64,000 nt of DNA from NCBI GenBank assembly GCA_029783825.1, contig JAREIK010002053.1:1424464-1488463 (forward strand). Reading direction: 5' to 3'. Numbering within the stretch: the first letter of the stretch is position 1; every line of letters starts with the position of its first letter. Shown here piece by piece: positions 46,777-58,353 of the stretch. The translations under genes and the position numbers were made by a program. Source of the DNA: Sapria himalayana (lineage: Eukaryota; Streptophyta; Magnoliopsida; Malpighiales; Rafflesiaceae). The notes beneath the pieces were generated by a model. The model was not told the DNA's origin. It was given only the letters and a program-made list of their open reading frames with translations, and ran no database searches.

Positions 46777-48616
46777 ATGGCGCCTATAGGACATGGCTAT
46801 GGTGGAGGTGGACGTGGACATAGAAATGAACCAAATTCATATAGTATGTTACATCATGTTGCAGAATCAGTACCAACTCATAGCTACCATATCCTAACTT
46901 CAACATCACAATCACCATCTCCATTTCTATCACCATCATCATCATTGAGACCTCTACAATCACCTTTATCAGATGTAAGCCCACCATCGATTATGCTTCC
47001 TACTCACACTTTTGATCCATCTCTATCTTCTCCACCATAATTTATACTAATTGTTCCCCCATTTACAATACCAACGACATCATTAAATATTGTGTCTTCC
47101 TTTGCAGTCTGTGTAATGTTAGAAATTGATATTGTGGATAAGAGGTAAAAAATATATATATAAATGAATTGAAAAAAAAATTTTGTTACTATCAGTGGTT
47201 TATTTTATATTGTTATGATTTGCTTGTTTTCTATGTTATGTGTTTATTTGTATAGTTTTGTTCCATCTCACAAGTGTTCGACTATAATTACAAAGGTTTT
47301 CAAGAAAATGCATGATATTAAAGTTTTCTCCTGTAAGAAAGTTTCTGAATTAACAAAGGATTCATATTTTAATGACTTTCAGGTAAAAATAACAAAACAA
47401 AATATTTTAAAAATAATTATCTAATTTCTTAACTTTTATATTTGTTATTATTCAAGAAGTAAATAATTATGTTCTTGTTGTTAATATAAATTCTTTTGTC
47501 ATTTTTCTATTTATAGAAACAGTGCATATGACCACCCAAATTTGATGAATAGATAAAGTCATTATGGGAGATCAAAACAGCTCAATGATATTCTGATTTT
47601 GTCTATAAATTAAAGAAAATGAAACAAATTCCTGATTTTATATCCGAGGAAGACTGGCCCGAGTGGCTTAATTACTAGGAGGAGCCAGATGTGAAGAAAA
47701 AATTAGATATTGCCAGCAAAAATCGACGAAATGAGGTTGCTGGACTAGGTACAGGAATCTGTCCACACACTAGAGGTTCAAAGTCGAGCATTGAGCACGC
47801 TCGAGATTTGGTACAATTTTAAAATTCTAAACATATATATATTTTGTGGTTGTCCTAATAGTCCAATAATAATAATTTTTGCATGGTTTTATTAATTTTG
47901 TTAAATTTTTTGATCATTTGTTTTTTTATGAATTAATAAAAACATATTCTATGCTGGAGAATTGATTCGAGATCATAATTTTTATGAGATTTTTAGGAAG
48001 ATGCATGTGAAGAAAGTAGATGGTTAGTATGTTGGCAACAAGTCTCAGATGATTGCAGTAAGAAATTATTATATTAATTAGACTTTATAAAATTACAGTA
48101 CATTATAAAAATTGTTTTGAATACAAAATATTTTTTTTAATTTTTTGTATATCTAGAATAGTTTTATCTCTATTTTATCTCAGGACCTATTAGAGGAACG
48201 TGTGATAGCTTCTCATCAATAAGTTGAGGGTTTTGTGGATCTTCAACCAATTGACTATGATCCTATTTATTTGGAGACAATAGGAGGTCGAAAGAAGTAG
48301 CGAGTGTACGGAATCGGCTCTAAAGGAGTGACATTTTGTGGTAGCAGTTGTGCTTCTAATTCATATGTCTCAACAATGGTAGATGAGGTTGTCGAACAAT
48401 AAGTATTGGAAACAAATGAACATAATGTAGATATGGAAACTAAAATAAAAAAATAAGGATGAGCAGATAACTAATTTGATGGAAGAAATGCAAGAAATTA
48501 AAGAAATTTAAAAAATAATGCAATAGAAAATGTCCTATATGGAGTCACAGTTAGCATCATTAGAGCTTCAGATAGCATTCCGAGATCCAGCTGCGAATCA
48601 TCTCAGGAGAGGCTAG
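46777..48616 (+). pseudogene. CACTA second gene (Transposase_24, Ptta/En/Spm-type), element 2
   Basis: Starts at ATG 46777 right after a CAGCAG acceptor-like sequence, 142 bp beyond the TNP2 stop. It is probably spliced from the same transcript, as tnpA and tnpD are in En/Spm. The N-terminal exon is Gly-rich then Ser/Pro-rich (MAPIGHGYGGGGRGHRNEP, HHVAESVPTHSYHILTSTSQ, to about 47038). The exon at about 47215-47380 holds SHKCSTIITKVFKKMHD. The exon at 47520-47815 carries the Transposase_24 signature (PEWLN, KNRRNEVAGLGTG, HTRGSKSSIEHARDLV). C-terminal exons (about 47950-48616) end in an acidic coiled coil and PAANHLRRG-stop. Several in-frame stops are present. Confidence 0.78.
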
Positions 48617-49136
48617 AATTCCCTACAAATTATAAGGATGATTGAGTATGAGAATTATTTCTGAACTATTATTTATTTTTGTCTATGTGTAGCAAATAAT
48701 TAATATATTTTTTTGTAGGTTTTAATTTTTTTTTTTGGTTTTGTTCTTTGCTTTTCTGATAAACCAAATTATGAATATTTGTAGGACACATTATGTGAGA
48801 GAAAAGAAAAAATCCTGATTTAAAGCATTCAGACATTACCACGGTCCTTCCAATGCATGGGTCCCAAATTTATTGATTTCAGCTTTATCAAAAAGAGCAC
48901 TAGCTTATCTTATCTTTATTATTCTAAAAATATTTTATTTTTGCACACTCTTTATCTCTAAACATAATTACTGAACATTTTTTGGATTTTTTTTGAACCT
49001 ATATGACAATCAATTTTAATTTGTGTTTGTTCATGTCTTTAATATTTGTTTTTATATATCCGTGAACATGTTTTTGTGTCTATGAATTTTTTGGGTAGAG
49101 TTATAGCCTACTATAGGTATGTAAAAGCCTAAATTC

Positions 49137-49580
49137 AGTAGCAGCAGGAGTGGCAGAGATGGTGGCGATGGCCGATGTGGTAGCAGCGGCGGCAGTGGCA
49201 GTGGTAGTGGCAGCGGCAGTAGTGGAACCGGCATTGGCAGTAGAAGTGGCTGTGGTGGCGGTGGTGGCAGTGATAGCAGTAGCAGCAGATACAACACTGG
49301 TAAACGTGACATCACAGCGGCAGCGACAGTAGCAGCATCAGCGGCATCTGTGGTAGTAGTTGTAGCAGAGGTCGTAGTGGCAGTAGCAGCGGTGGCAGGG
49401 GGAGCAATGGCAGCACTAGCAATTGCGGCACCGGCAGCTACGGCAACGGTAGCTGCATTGGCATTGGCAGCCGCATTGGCAGTGGCAATGCCAGCTACAG
49501 TGGCCACAGTAGTGGGAGCGGCATCAGCGGCAAGAGTTGCAACGGTAGTAGGAGCAGCAGCAACGACAACAAATGCGGTA
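49137..49580. repeat. GC-rich period-3 array, unit 1 of element 2
   Basis: (GCAGTAGCGGCA)-like purine/pyrimidine-G-purine triplets for about 440 bp; inverse of the type seen at 19138-19870. Alanine/valine- and proline/leucine-rich frames across it are artefacts. Confidence 0.85.
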
Positions 49581-50282
49581 TATGCATACGTATATAGTCA
49601 GTATATACGTACATATAATACTATAATATTTTATTTACATATATACTGAGTATATATATGTACTCAGTATATATGTACGCATAATACTACAGTTTATATC
49701 TACATACTACAGTAATATATGTACGAGTGAAATACAAATATATATGTACATATTAACTATAGTAATATATATTTATTAAAACATAGTTTTTTTATTGATT
49801 TTGATTTGATTTGGTGATTTGAATTTCATATAGATATGATACCACATTATTTCCTTTACGAAGCTTGTATAAGTGAAGACATATTTCAACAAACATGAAG
49901 CATCGTGACTCGGACATCATTTTCACAACGAAAAGTTGGTAATCAGAGGAGCTGTGGGAGAGAAAACATAATCAATGCTTTGATAGTTTATACTTTATGT
50001 ACAGTCAGATACATTGATTAATAAGACGTGATATAGTTTTATTATTTTATTATTTAGTTTTTAAAAATTATTGTATTAGAATAAGTTATTGAATGAATTT
50101 TTTTTATTTAAAATTTTCAATTATAGTTTCTGTTTTTTATAAATTTAATTTTAAAATATTAAATTATTTATTTAAATTTTTGTTCATGTCTATAAAAATT
50201 ATATTTATATATCTGTAGAAAATGTTTGTGTTTCTACAAAATTTAGGGTAGAGTTTTAGCCTATTATAGATATGTAAAAGCC

Positions 50283-50565
50283 TATTATCATCAGCAGTAG
50301 CTGCGGTAGCGGTAGCAGTAGTGACAGCAACGATGCCAAAAGCTGTAGTGGCTGCAACATCAGTAGTAGTGGCAGCAGCTGCAACGGAGGTAGCAGAGGA
50401 TGCAGTGGTAGTAGCGACTAGTAGTGGCAGCAATAGCAGGGTCGGCAGCGGAGGCAGCAGTGGCAACGGATGCTGCACCGATAATAGCCGCAGCGGCAGC
50501 GGCAACAGCGGTAGCTGTGATAAGGGTGGCAACAACAGTGTGAGCAGCAGGAATGACAACAAATG
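50283..50565. repeat. GC-rich period-3 array, unit 2 of element 2
   Basis: The shortest of the three arrays, about 280 bp. Same triplet pattern, position and flanks as the arrays at 49137 and 51330. Confidence 0.85.
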
Positions 50566-51329
50566 TGGTATATACGTACATATATAGTCAGTATATATAT
50601 GGTCATATATGGTCATATAATTCTACAGTATTTTATGTACATATATACTGAGTATAAATATACTCGGTATATATGTATGCATAATACTGCAATTTATATG
50701 AACAAATACTACAATAATATATGTACGAGTTAAATGCTAGTATATATGTACATTTTTTCTGCTGTAAAATATATTTAAAAAACAAATATTTTTTTAAATT
50801 TATTTTGATTTGATTTAGTGGTTTAAATTTATTACAGATGTGGTACCGTATTATTTTTCATACGAAGCTTGTATAAGCAAAGTGATTTTTAAACATAAAT
50901 GAAGTAGTGTATCTCGGACAGCTTTCTCAGCGAAAAGTTGGTGATGGGATGAGCATAGGGAGAGAAAGTAACATTAATGCATTGATAGATTATACTTTAT
51001 GCACAGTCAGTAGATACAATGATTACTATGATGTAAGTAATTTTTTTTTTTATTTTTTTTAGTTATTTAAAATATTGTATTAGAATAAGTTATTAAATGA
51101 ATTTTTTTTGTTTAATTTAATATTTTCAATTATAGTTTCTGTTTTTATTAAATTTAATTTTAAAATATTAAATTATTTAATTAAATTTTAGTTTAAGATG
51201 AATGACAATAAACTTAATTTTGTGTTTGTTCATGTCTATAATATCTATTTTTTATATAGCTGTGAAAATGTTTGTGTCTCCAAATTTTTGGTTAGATTTT
51301 TAGCCTATTATAAGTATGTAAAAGCCTAT

Positions 51330-51818
51330 TATCAGCAGTAGTAGCTGCGGCATCGACGGCAGAGGCAGTAGTGGAAGCGGCCGAGGTGGTAGAGGCGACA
51401 GTAGTAGTAGGAGGGGGCTATAGCGGCGGCAACAGTGGCAGTGGCAGGAGCAGCAGCATAGGAGGTAGAGGCAGCGGTAGCAACAACAGCTGCACCAAAA
51501 GCAGTGGTGGTAGTGGTGATAGCAGCATCTGGATAAGAAGCAGCAGTAGCATTAGAAGCAGTGACAACAGCAGTAGAGGCAGCAATGATAGCAGCGGCAG
51601 TAGCGGTGGTGGCTGCAGCTTCGACTGTAGCGGTGGCGGCTGCAGCTTCGACTGCAATGGCGGTGACTGCAACTTCAACTGTAGCGGCGGCGCCTGCAGC
51701 TTCTACCGCATCGGCGGCGACGGCAGCGGAGACAGTAGTAGTGGTATTGTGAGCGACATCGACAAAGGCAGTAGTTGCAGGAGCAATTGCGGGAGCAGCA
51801 GCAACAGCACCAAATGAG
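51330..51818. repeat. GC-rich period-3 array, unit 3 of element 2
   Basis: About 490 bp. It contains an internal 24-27-bp repeat (GGCGGCTGCAGCTTCGACTG-like, near 51605-51700) not obvious in the other arrays. Confidence 0.85.
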
Positions 51819-52467
51819 ATATATACGTACGAATAAAGTCAGTATATATAGTAGAAGTGGTAATGCATTTTTTTATGTACGTATATACTGAGTATATTTG
51901 TACTTAGTTTATATGTACACATAATACTACTATTTATATGTACATATACTACAGTAATATATGTACGAGTGAATTGCTAGTATATATTTACATATATACT
52001 ACAAAATTATATATGTATCAAAACATAACTTTTTTTTTGTTAATTTGACTGAGTTATTTAATTTTCGTACAGATATGATACCACATTGTTCCTCATAAAA
52101 ATCTTTTATAGCTGATGAGATTTTTCACTAGAAATTATGTGTCATGACTCGGATATCTTTGTTGCAGTAGAAAAATGATGATCGGAGGAGCTGGGGGAGA
52201 GAAAGCAACGTCAATGAATGGATATATTATACTTTATACATTGTCTGTAGATACATTGATGAATAAGATCAAAAAAATGTTAGTTGTTTTTTTGTTTCAA
52301 TTATGTAGAATATTGAATTTACATAAAGATTTTAAATGATTTTATTTTTTGTTTATTATAAATTATTTATAGTTTTAATTTGTATTCAATTTGATGTAAA
52401 TATATTAAATTAATTAATTAAAAAAGTTTAAATATTTTTCAATGCTGAAATTATTTTTGAAATTAAA

Positions 52468-52688
52468 ATGGCTAGAGAAAATATCCTTGATAAATTAGCA
52501 AGGAAAAAATCTCTTTCTAAATTAGCTAGGGAAATTTCCATAGCTCATTTAGCTAGGGATATATTAAAATTAGCGACGTATATTCCGTCGCTAAAATTAT
52601 TTAGCTAGGGACTATATCCGTCACTAAAATTTATATACCAACACTTTAGCCATGGAATCACCCGTCGTTATTTTTGTATAGTGATGGA
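52468..52688. repeat. Subterminal repeats, element 2 right (3') end, outer part continues after the hAT at 56098-56335
   Basis: TTAGCTAGGGA and TTAGCGACG words like those at 18003-18485. The array is split by the hAT inserted at 52689; the remainder (56098-56335) leads to the CACTA terminus. Confidence 0.8.
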
Positions 52689-55600
52689 TATAGGTGTCAA
52701 ACGGGACGGGCCGACCCGGCCCAGCCCATTTTTTTTGAGAATGGGCGTGCTTTCGTGCAGGGCCAGGCACGGAATGGTTATCGTCGTTATAGATAATATT
52801 ATATACTATCTATAATATATATTATTATAGATAATGTATAATATTATATATTTATAATATGAAAAATGTTAAATTTTATTAAAATTACAAAGTTAAATTT
52901 TTTTTATAATTTAATATAAAATTAGTTTAAAATTTATTAGAATTATATAATATAGGTATAAATTTTTAAAATAAAATTAAAACAAAAAAATAAATAAATC
53001 AATAAATAAAGTTAAAAAAAATAAAAAATTAAAAAAAACATAAGCAAACCAAATGAAAAATGACCAATCAGCCATTAGATACCGAAGGTCCGAACCAAAT
53101 AAATTACAGTTTCAACGTAACGTATAAATAAAGCATACAATCAATAAAAAACAAAAAATCGAAATCAAAAAATAGTAGATCATCATCAATTGTCAATCGG
53201 CATATCAAGAGCATCATCAGCCGCAACATCAAGATCACTATCATATGGATCATCATCATCAGCAATCAACTCCTCTGCTATCGTAGTGGATGTGGCTGCA
53301 GTCTCAGTCCCAGTCCCAGCTATAGCACGATCATGGATGCTAAACCTCGAATCCTCCCAATCCTTCAAACAAGCCAAGGCCTCAACAATATCTGGACGTA
53401 ATCTCAATCTCCTATCCAAAATCATGTTCATAGCAATAGAAAAAGCATACTCCAATGCTACGCTCGACACCGGAGGAGTCAGTAGATCCCGTGTCATCTT
53501 AGATAGCACTAGAAATGTGGACTCATATGATTTCCATCACTGTAATATATCATGATTTTTAGTATCAGAATGTGATATGATTGAGCAGTAATCGGTATCT
53601 AAGTACCGAGAAAGCTCGCTCCTATGTGATGGTTCACCCCTACGTTTCCCCCTCGCTAGGTGAATAGAAAAATCTTCATCTCCAAGCAAGGTATCAAAGT
53701 CCGTAATCACAGTCTATCTACCACCACCACCATACCTAGTATCATAGTATGTGAATAGATCAGTCAACTTCTCGTGAATGAACCCTTCAGGTGGCTCTTC
53801 CAGGTTCATGCACGAGGAAATGTAAGTTGGGGTGTTTTCTACCCCTTCCACATTAATACTAGGGTCCATGCATGCAGCGAGGCAATAAAGAGATGGAACG
53901 GTGGAACAGTACTTCAAGTACTTGGTTTCCATCTCTACAACCATATGGCTAAGTGTCGTGTCAGCTCGATACTTGCTAAACATGCTACTAATGTTGCATA
54001 TGCACTGGAGTGCAATGTAAGTCGTGAGCGTATAAACCGACGAACACATGTTTGTCATGTCATAAAAAATCTTCCGGAATTTCATAAATGAAATTCATGA
54101 AGCACAGTCAGTGTCATCAATAATAAGTTCGTCACTCTTACTATTGACGTAGTCAGATATCACGTGCTCGTATCCAACATATGATTCCAACATCATGTAC
54201 GTGTAATTCCAACGATGTCTCACATCCGATTGGAATTTCTTCTTCTTAAGATTCGCAGACAAACAGAGACTACCAAACTCTTGTTGTCAACGAGGAGTGC
54301 GAATATATTTTAGTGCATTACGTATATTATCTAACGTGGGGGAACACACCTTCATACCCGCTTGAACAATCAGGTTAATCACGTGACACATGCATCTGAC
54401 ATGAAAGATCTTTCCTAATGGTGCGTCTCTAATATTCCTAACAAACATGTTAATCGCTACTCCATTATTAGATGCGTTATCGAATGTGACACTAAAAATT
54501 TTATTTTGAATTTTATATTCCCTAAAGATTTTCATCATACACTCAAAAATGGCCGGACCATCATGAGGATGAAGAATCTCAGAGAATCCTAAAATTTTTT
54601 TATTCATAGTCCAGTTAGAATCTACATAGTGGCTGATGAGACATGTATAAGATGATTCATCATGATTTGTCTTGATATCGTACATCACGGACACCACTCC
54701 ACTATATGCCATAAATTCATTAATTATTTTTTGTTTTTATATCTTATATATCTTTATTATGTCATTCCTAGATGTGGACCTAGGAATCCTACAATAAGCA
54801 AGCTGAAAATATGTCTGCATGATGCCCACTACCCTTGGATCTTCTGAAAATCTGATCGGATGACCCATCAATGTGATAAATCTGGCCATGCCGTCCCTAC
54901 CCAACTCGTTGGAGAATATGAAGCGAGTAAACTTTGAGACTGAACTCGATCCAGTCTCAAAAAATGCAGTGCCAAGTTGGGTTTGCCTAGGATCTAATGG
55001 ACCATGTTTCTTGGTGCATAATTCGGTATGCCTCTTAAGGTGTCCAATTCCAAACGAATCTTACATGTTAAAAGTCTCATACAATATTTGCAGTGTGACA
55101 TTTCTTCTTCCTCACCCCTAACATTTTTTTGTTTTATTATATTAAAATGAGTCCAAACTATAGAAGTCCTCCTAGTTTTTTATTTTTTAGAAGTTTGGGT
55201 TGAGATGACTGGAGAAACCAAAGTTTCAGCAGCCTTAGACCTCTGTGTAATATTTTTATTTTCTAAATTTAAATATGTTTCATTAGTATTTGTCATTTTT
55301 AAGATTTTTGTTATTCAGAATAGTTATTTAGAGACTAGATGACTGATTTTAATATTTTCTATTTTTGGTCTAGAGAGAGAAACTAGAGAGAGAGAGAAAG
55401 AAAGTAAAAAAAAATTATATAAATTACCCGGTAAAAGCAGTGAGGTCGGTCACGTGCGCTGTGCACCACAGTCAAGCTCAAAATTCAAAACTCAAGTTGA
55501 GATTCCCGTAAATCCAAGCCGAATGCCGAAATCCCGAGTCCCAAGAGAGAGGAGCAAGATTTTTGAGGGAGAAAATGAGAGATTTGAGATAAAAAATATT

Positions 55601-56105
55601 GATGAAAAACATAAATGTTATAGAGAGGGGGGGTGGAATTTATAGATTAAAGAAAATATTTCTTTTAAAAAAAGTAATTTTTTTTGAATTTTTTTAATTT
55701 TTTAGGGGGCATAATCATGAAGGCCGTTGGATTTTGCCCCATAGCCATTGGAGGCGAGATCCAACGGCTGAAATTTAAATTTTATTTTTCGTTGAGGCGG
55801 GGGCGGGAATTGGGTCGGTTTGAGGGACCGCGGGTCATGTCCAATCAGACCCGACCCACGGTCTTTTTTGCGGGAGGGCCGAAGCAAGGGGGACACCGGA
55901 CATGGGATACCAAACGGGATGAACCTGTGCCAGTGTGTCGTGCCACGGGCACCAAATTATGTCGGGTCAGGCACGGCACGACACGGCTCGTGCTTTTCCT
56001 GGGCACGAGATTTTTCCGTGCCAGGCCGAAAAAGGCACGGCCGAATCGTGCCGTGCCTCATGCCGGCCGTCCTGGCCCGGCCCGATTGACAACTCTAGTG
56101 ATGGA
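52681..56105 (-). mobile_element. hAT transposon (3.4 kb) with perfect 8-bp target duplication
   Basis: The element proper is 52689-56097 (3409 bp), bounded by GTGATGGA at 52681-52688 and 56098-56105. Inverted ends are TATAGGTGTCAAACGGGACG and, inward from the right, TAGAGTTGTCAATCGGGCC. The last 250 bp on the right and first 100 bp on the left are GC-rich with GGCACGG and CCGTGCC words, probably subterminal binding sites. It carries a broken hAT transposase gene on the minus strand. It is nested in the 3' subterminal repeats of CACTA element 2. Confidence 0.93.
53186..55296 (-). pseudogene. hAT transposase (zf-BED / hATC type)
   Basis: Transposase of the zf-BED hAT superfamily, of the kind that includes the domesticated DAYSLEEPER and RICESLEEPER. 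The minus-strand start ATG is 55294-55296. In order come: a BED zinc finger (WTHFNIIK, CKYC, GHLKRHTELC, about 55180-55000); the catalytic RNase-H-like region (YTCLISHYVDSNW, VTFDNASNNGVA, FHVRCMCHVINLIVQAGMK, 54650-54330); the segment with SDVRHRWN/TYMMLES (about 54230-54180); middle helices (54085-53714); and the C-terminal hATC dimerisation domain (SKMTRDLLTPPVSSVALEYAFS, RLRLRPDIVEALACLKDW) with an acidic tail ending at 53186. A stop near 55190 and frameshifts in the zinc finger and elsewhere disable it. A functional member would be near 700 residues. Confidence 0.9.
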
Positions 56106-56338
56106 ATATCTCATTTATCTTGCTAATTTAGCTATGGATTTTTTCTTTTTTAGCAATGGATTTTTCCGTCGCTAACTTTTTAGCTAGGGACAATTCTGTC
56201 GCTAAAATTTAGCAAGAGACACTTTAGATAGGGAACCAATCCATCGGTAATCCATCGTTATATCTCGTTTAGCGGCGGAAAATGCCCATTTAGCTAGGGA
56301 ATTGTCCCTAGCTATATGGGATTTTTCTTGTCGTGTTA

Positions 56339-58353
56339 GGGTTTGATATATACATATTCTGATACAAAATTTGTGAACCCCACAAAAATTGTATGTTATC
56401 CATTGTATTTTTGGTAAGGTTTTAAAATAAACAAAAATTCTACAAGATTTAAAATGCAAGACAAAAATTAATTAAAATTTTTGGACCAAGATAGTTTCGA
56501 ATCTATTCTTGGTAAGTGTTAATTAATTTTGAATATTTTTATTTTCCAAGTCCCTAAATAATTTTTTTCAGGATAGATAAAAAATAATTTACTTTGTATG
56601 ATTAAGTTGGAACCATACAACTATTCAACTTGGAAAATAGATGATTGGTCTTTTAATGATAAGTGACCTACTTGAATTGATTCTTGGTGATTCGAAATTA
56701 GAAAATATGGATGATCAAAAATAAAAAAAATTATACTATAAGGCATCTACCACATTGTGGCACCGAGTTGGAAAATTAACTTTTCACCACATTTATCCTA
56801 TCACAAAGGAAGATGATATGTGAAAAAAATTAGAATTAATGTACGAGAAAAAACATAGAGAAAAAGACTCTATTAATCTAATGCTTGGTCAATATGGAGT
56901 ATCATGGTGGATCTGATATGACTACTCACTTGAGTAGTTTCCAAGCATTGGTTAATCATTTTGTATCCAAGAAAATGATACAATATGATTAGCTATAGCC
57001 TATAGGCATCTCTGCTACTCAGCTCGCTTCTCAATAGTTTGAAGATGTTTTTAATCTCCTTTAGTACCTTATCATTAATGATATCCTACTAAATGAGATT
57101 GTGAGGCAAAGGGAAAAAATACTTAAACAAGAAACCTTGATTCTGAGTAAAATAAGAGGAGAAGTATGACAAGTACTAGACATACACTATAAGAAAGAAT
57201 AAAGTATTCATCCAAGGGAAAGTCCATGGGGAAGCCAATGGTGAAGTGTTAATATTGTGATCAAGTAGGATACTTCAAAAGGGACTATTCCAATAATAAG
57301 AAGCTTTGGGAGAAGCGCATGAGGAGAGATGGTGCTTGAAGAAAATATAGTACTTTTACCATGGAGGCTGACATTCCTTTTTTAAGCAATATTGAACTAT
57401 ATGACAAAGTCAATCAGGAGAGTAACTAGTTGATAGATTCAAATCTTACCTTGTACATCACTTGAATCCTGGTTGGTTTGTGAAATATATGTTTGTGAAC
57501 CATAGATTAGTCATGGTAAGTGATAGAATGATATTGAGAATATTAGGCATCAAGAATGTTTTTTTGGTGACGAACACAAGACATTGACTACTTCTCAAGG
57601 ATGTCTGTTATATTATGGATATTCAAATGAACTTGTTTTCTATGAGAATATTGAACAATATCAGTCATGTGAGAAAATTTGGGGAAGACTAATAGAACTT
57701 AAAGAAAGGGTCGCTGACTATAATGAGAGAGTAGCTCAAGCTAGGGTTAGCTCAGATTAAGTACTTAGTAGTTAGTAGGAAATTGAAAGGACTAATTTTG
57801 AGCTAGATTAACTCGAATATTTTTTGTGTATGATTTATTTTTTATAAGAAATTAGTCCACACACTTACTATCCAAAAGTCTTATAGTGAAGGAATGATAG
57901 TTAGTATGACTAGGAAGAGTTGTATGACTATGTTGATTTTACCTTCTCCTTAAAGAAGATCAAGGATAATCAGTCTAGATTCTTCAAGTACTTATATTAA
58001 GATAAGTAAGTTTTTTTGGAGGAATCTTGTATTATACGGTTTGTATTCTAGCCACTCTCAGATATCACATTGATCAAAGAGAATCTTATGAGTTGGAAGT
58101 AAAAGTTAAAACTTGTACTTGGGTGCCCTCATGGATCAATTAGATCAAAGCATAACTATTTTCTTGGAGGGAAAATTAAAAGTCTCGGGTTGTGTGTGTA
58201 TATTTAATTTGTAAAAATCTTTTTCTCATATAAGAAAAAAGAATTTGTTTTGGAGTTTATAAAAGAAATTAAATTCACTATGATAAGGTCTTTTTAATTT
58301 AAATCAAAAACTTATCTCGATCTACCCAAATAGGGTAGAGAAGGAGATTAAAG
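56339..58353 (+). mobile_element. Internal region of the copia-like element: degenerate gag and short untranslated remainder
   Basis: About 2 kb lie between the two LTRs once nested inserts are removed. At about 56600-56960 the plus strand resembles copia gag (NYSTWKID-type start, then LTMKEDDMW-KLE-MYE-like and a TTHLS-FQALVNH-like helix). A zinc knuckle near 57245-57290 reads YCDQVGYFKRDY (His and one Cys of Cys-x2-Cys-x4-His-x4-Cys lost). A Glu/Arg-rich coiled-coil-like stretch lies near 57690-57800. No integrase or reverse transcriptase is visible, so this is either a large deletion derivative or a non-autonomous form. GAAGGAGATTAAA just before 58354 is a polypurine-tract candidate. Confidence 0.6.

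Larger units (their letters stand above)
49015..52330. repeat. Tandem triplication of the 3' module, element 2
   Basis: Three units begin with the word GTTCATGTCT(T/A)TA near 49015, 50178 and 51215. Each then carries AGCCTA(C/T)TATA(G/A)GTATGTAAAAGCCTA, a GC-rich period-3 array, GTATATACGTACATATATAGTCAGTATATA-like palindromes, a GATATGATACCACATTATT word, and a GATACATTGATTAATAAGA-like end. Element 1 has one unit (about 18690-20010, inverted). Unit lengths are about 1163, 1037 and 1115 bp. Confidence 0.85.
37651..56335 (+). mobile_element. CACTA (En/Spm) transposon, element 2, 18.7 kb
   Basis: The left end is CACTACAAGAAAAT and the right end is the inverse of CACGACAAGAAAAA (one changed base). 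The flanking triplets are identical (TTA at 37648-37650 and 56336-56338), the 3-bp duplication expected of CACTA elements. Transposase genes are on the plus strand. Subterminal repeats lie inside both ends (37651-38575; 52468-52688 and 56098-56335). Without the nested hAT (3409 bp plus its 8-bp duplication) the element is about 15.3 kb. It is a diverged relative of element 1 in opposite orientation, inserted in the copia-like 5' LTR. Confidence 0.92.

Noticed and set aside
55684..56175. Frame of 163 residues rich in Arg/Gly/Pro
   Set aside because: Overlaps the GC-rich subterminal zone and right inverted end of the hAT; no domain and it runs beyond the element boundary into CACTA repeats.
18003..56335. 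One giant CACTA element running from the first left end to the last right end
   Set aside because: There are internal CACTA termini at 35153 and 37651, the outer flanking triplets (GAA and TTA) do not match, and TTA matches on both sides of element 2 alone.
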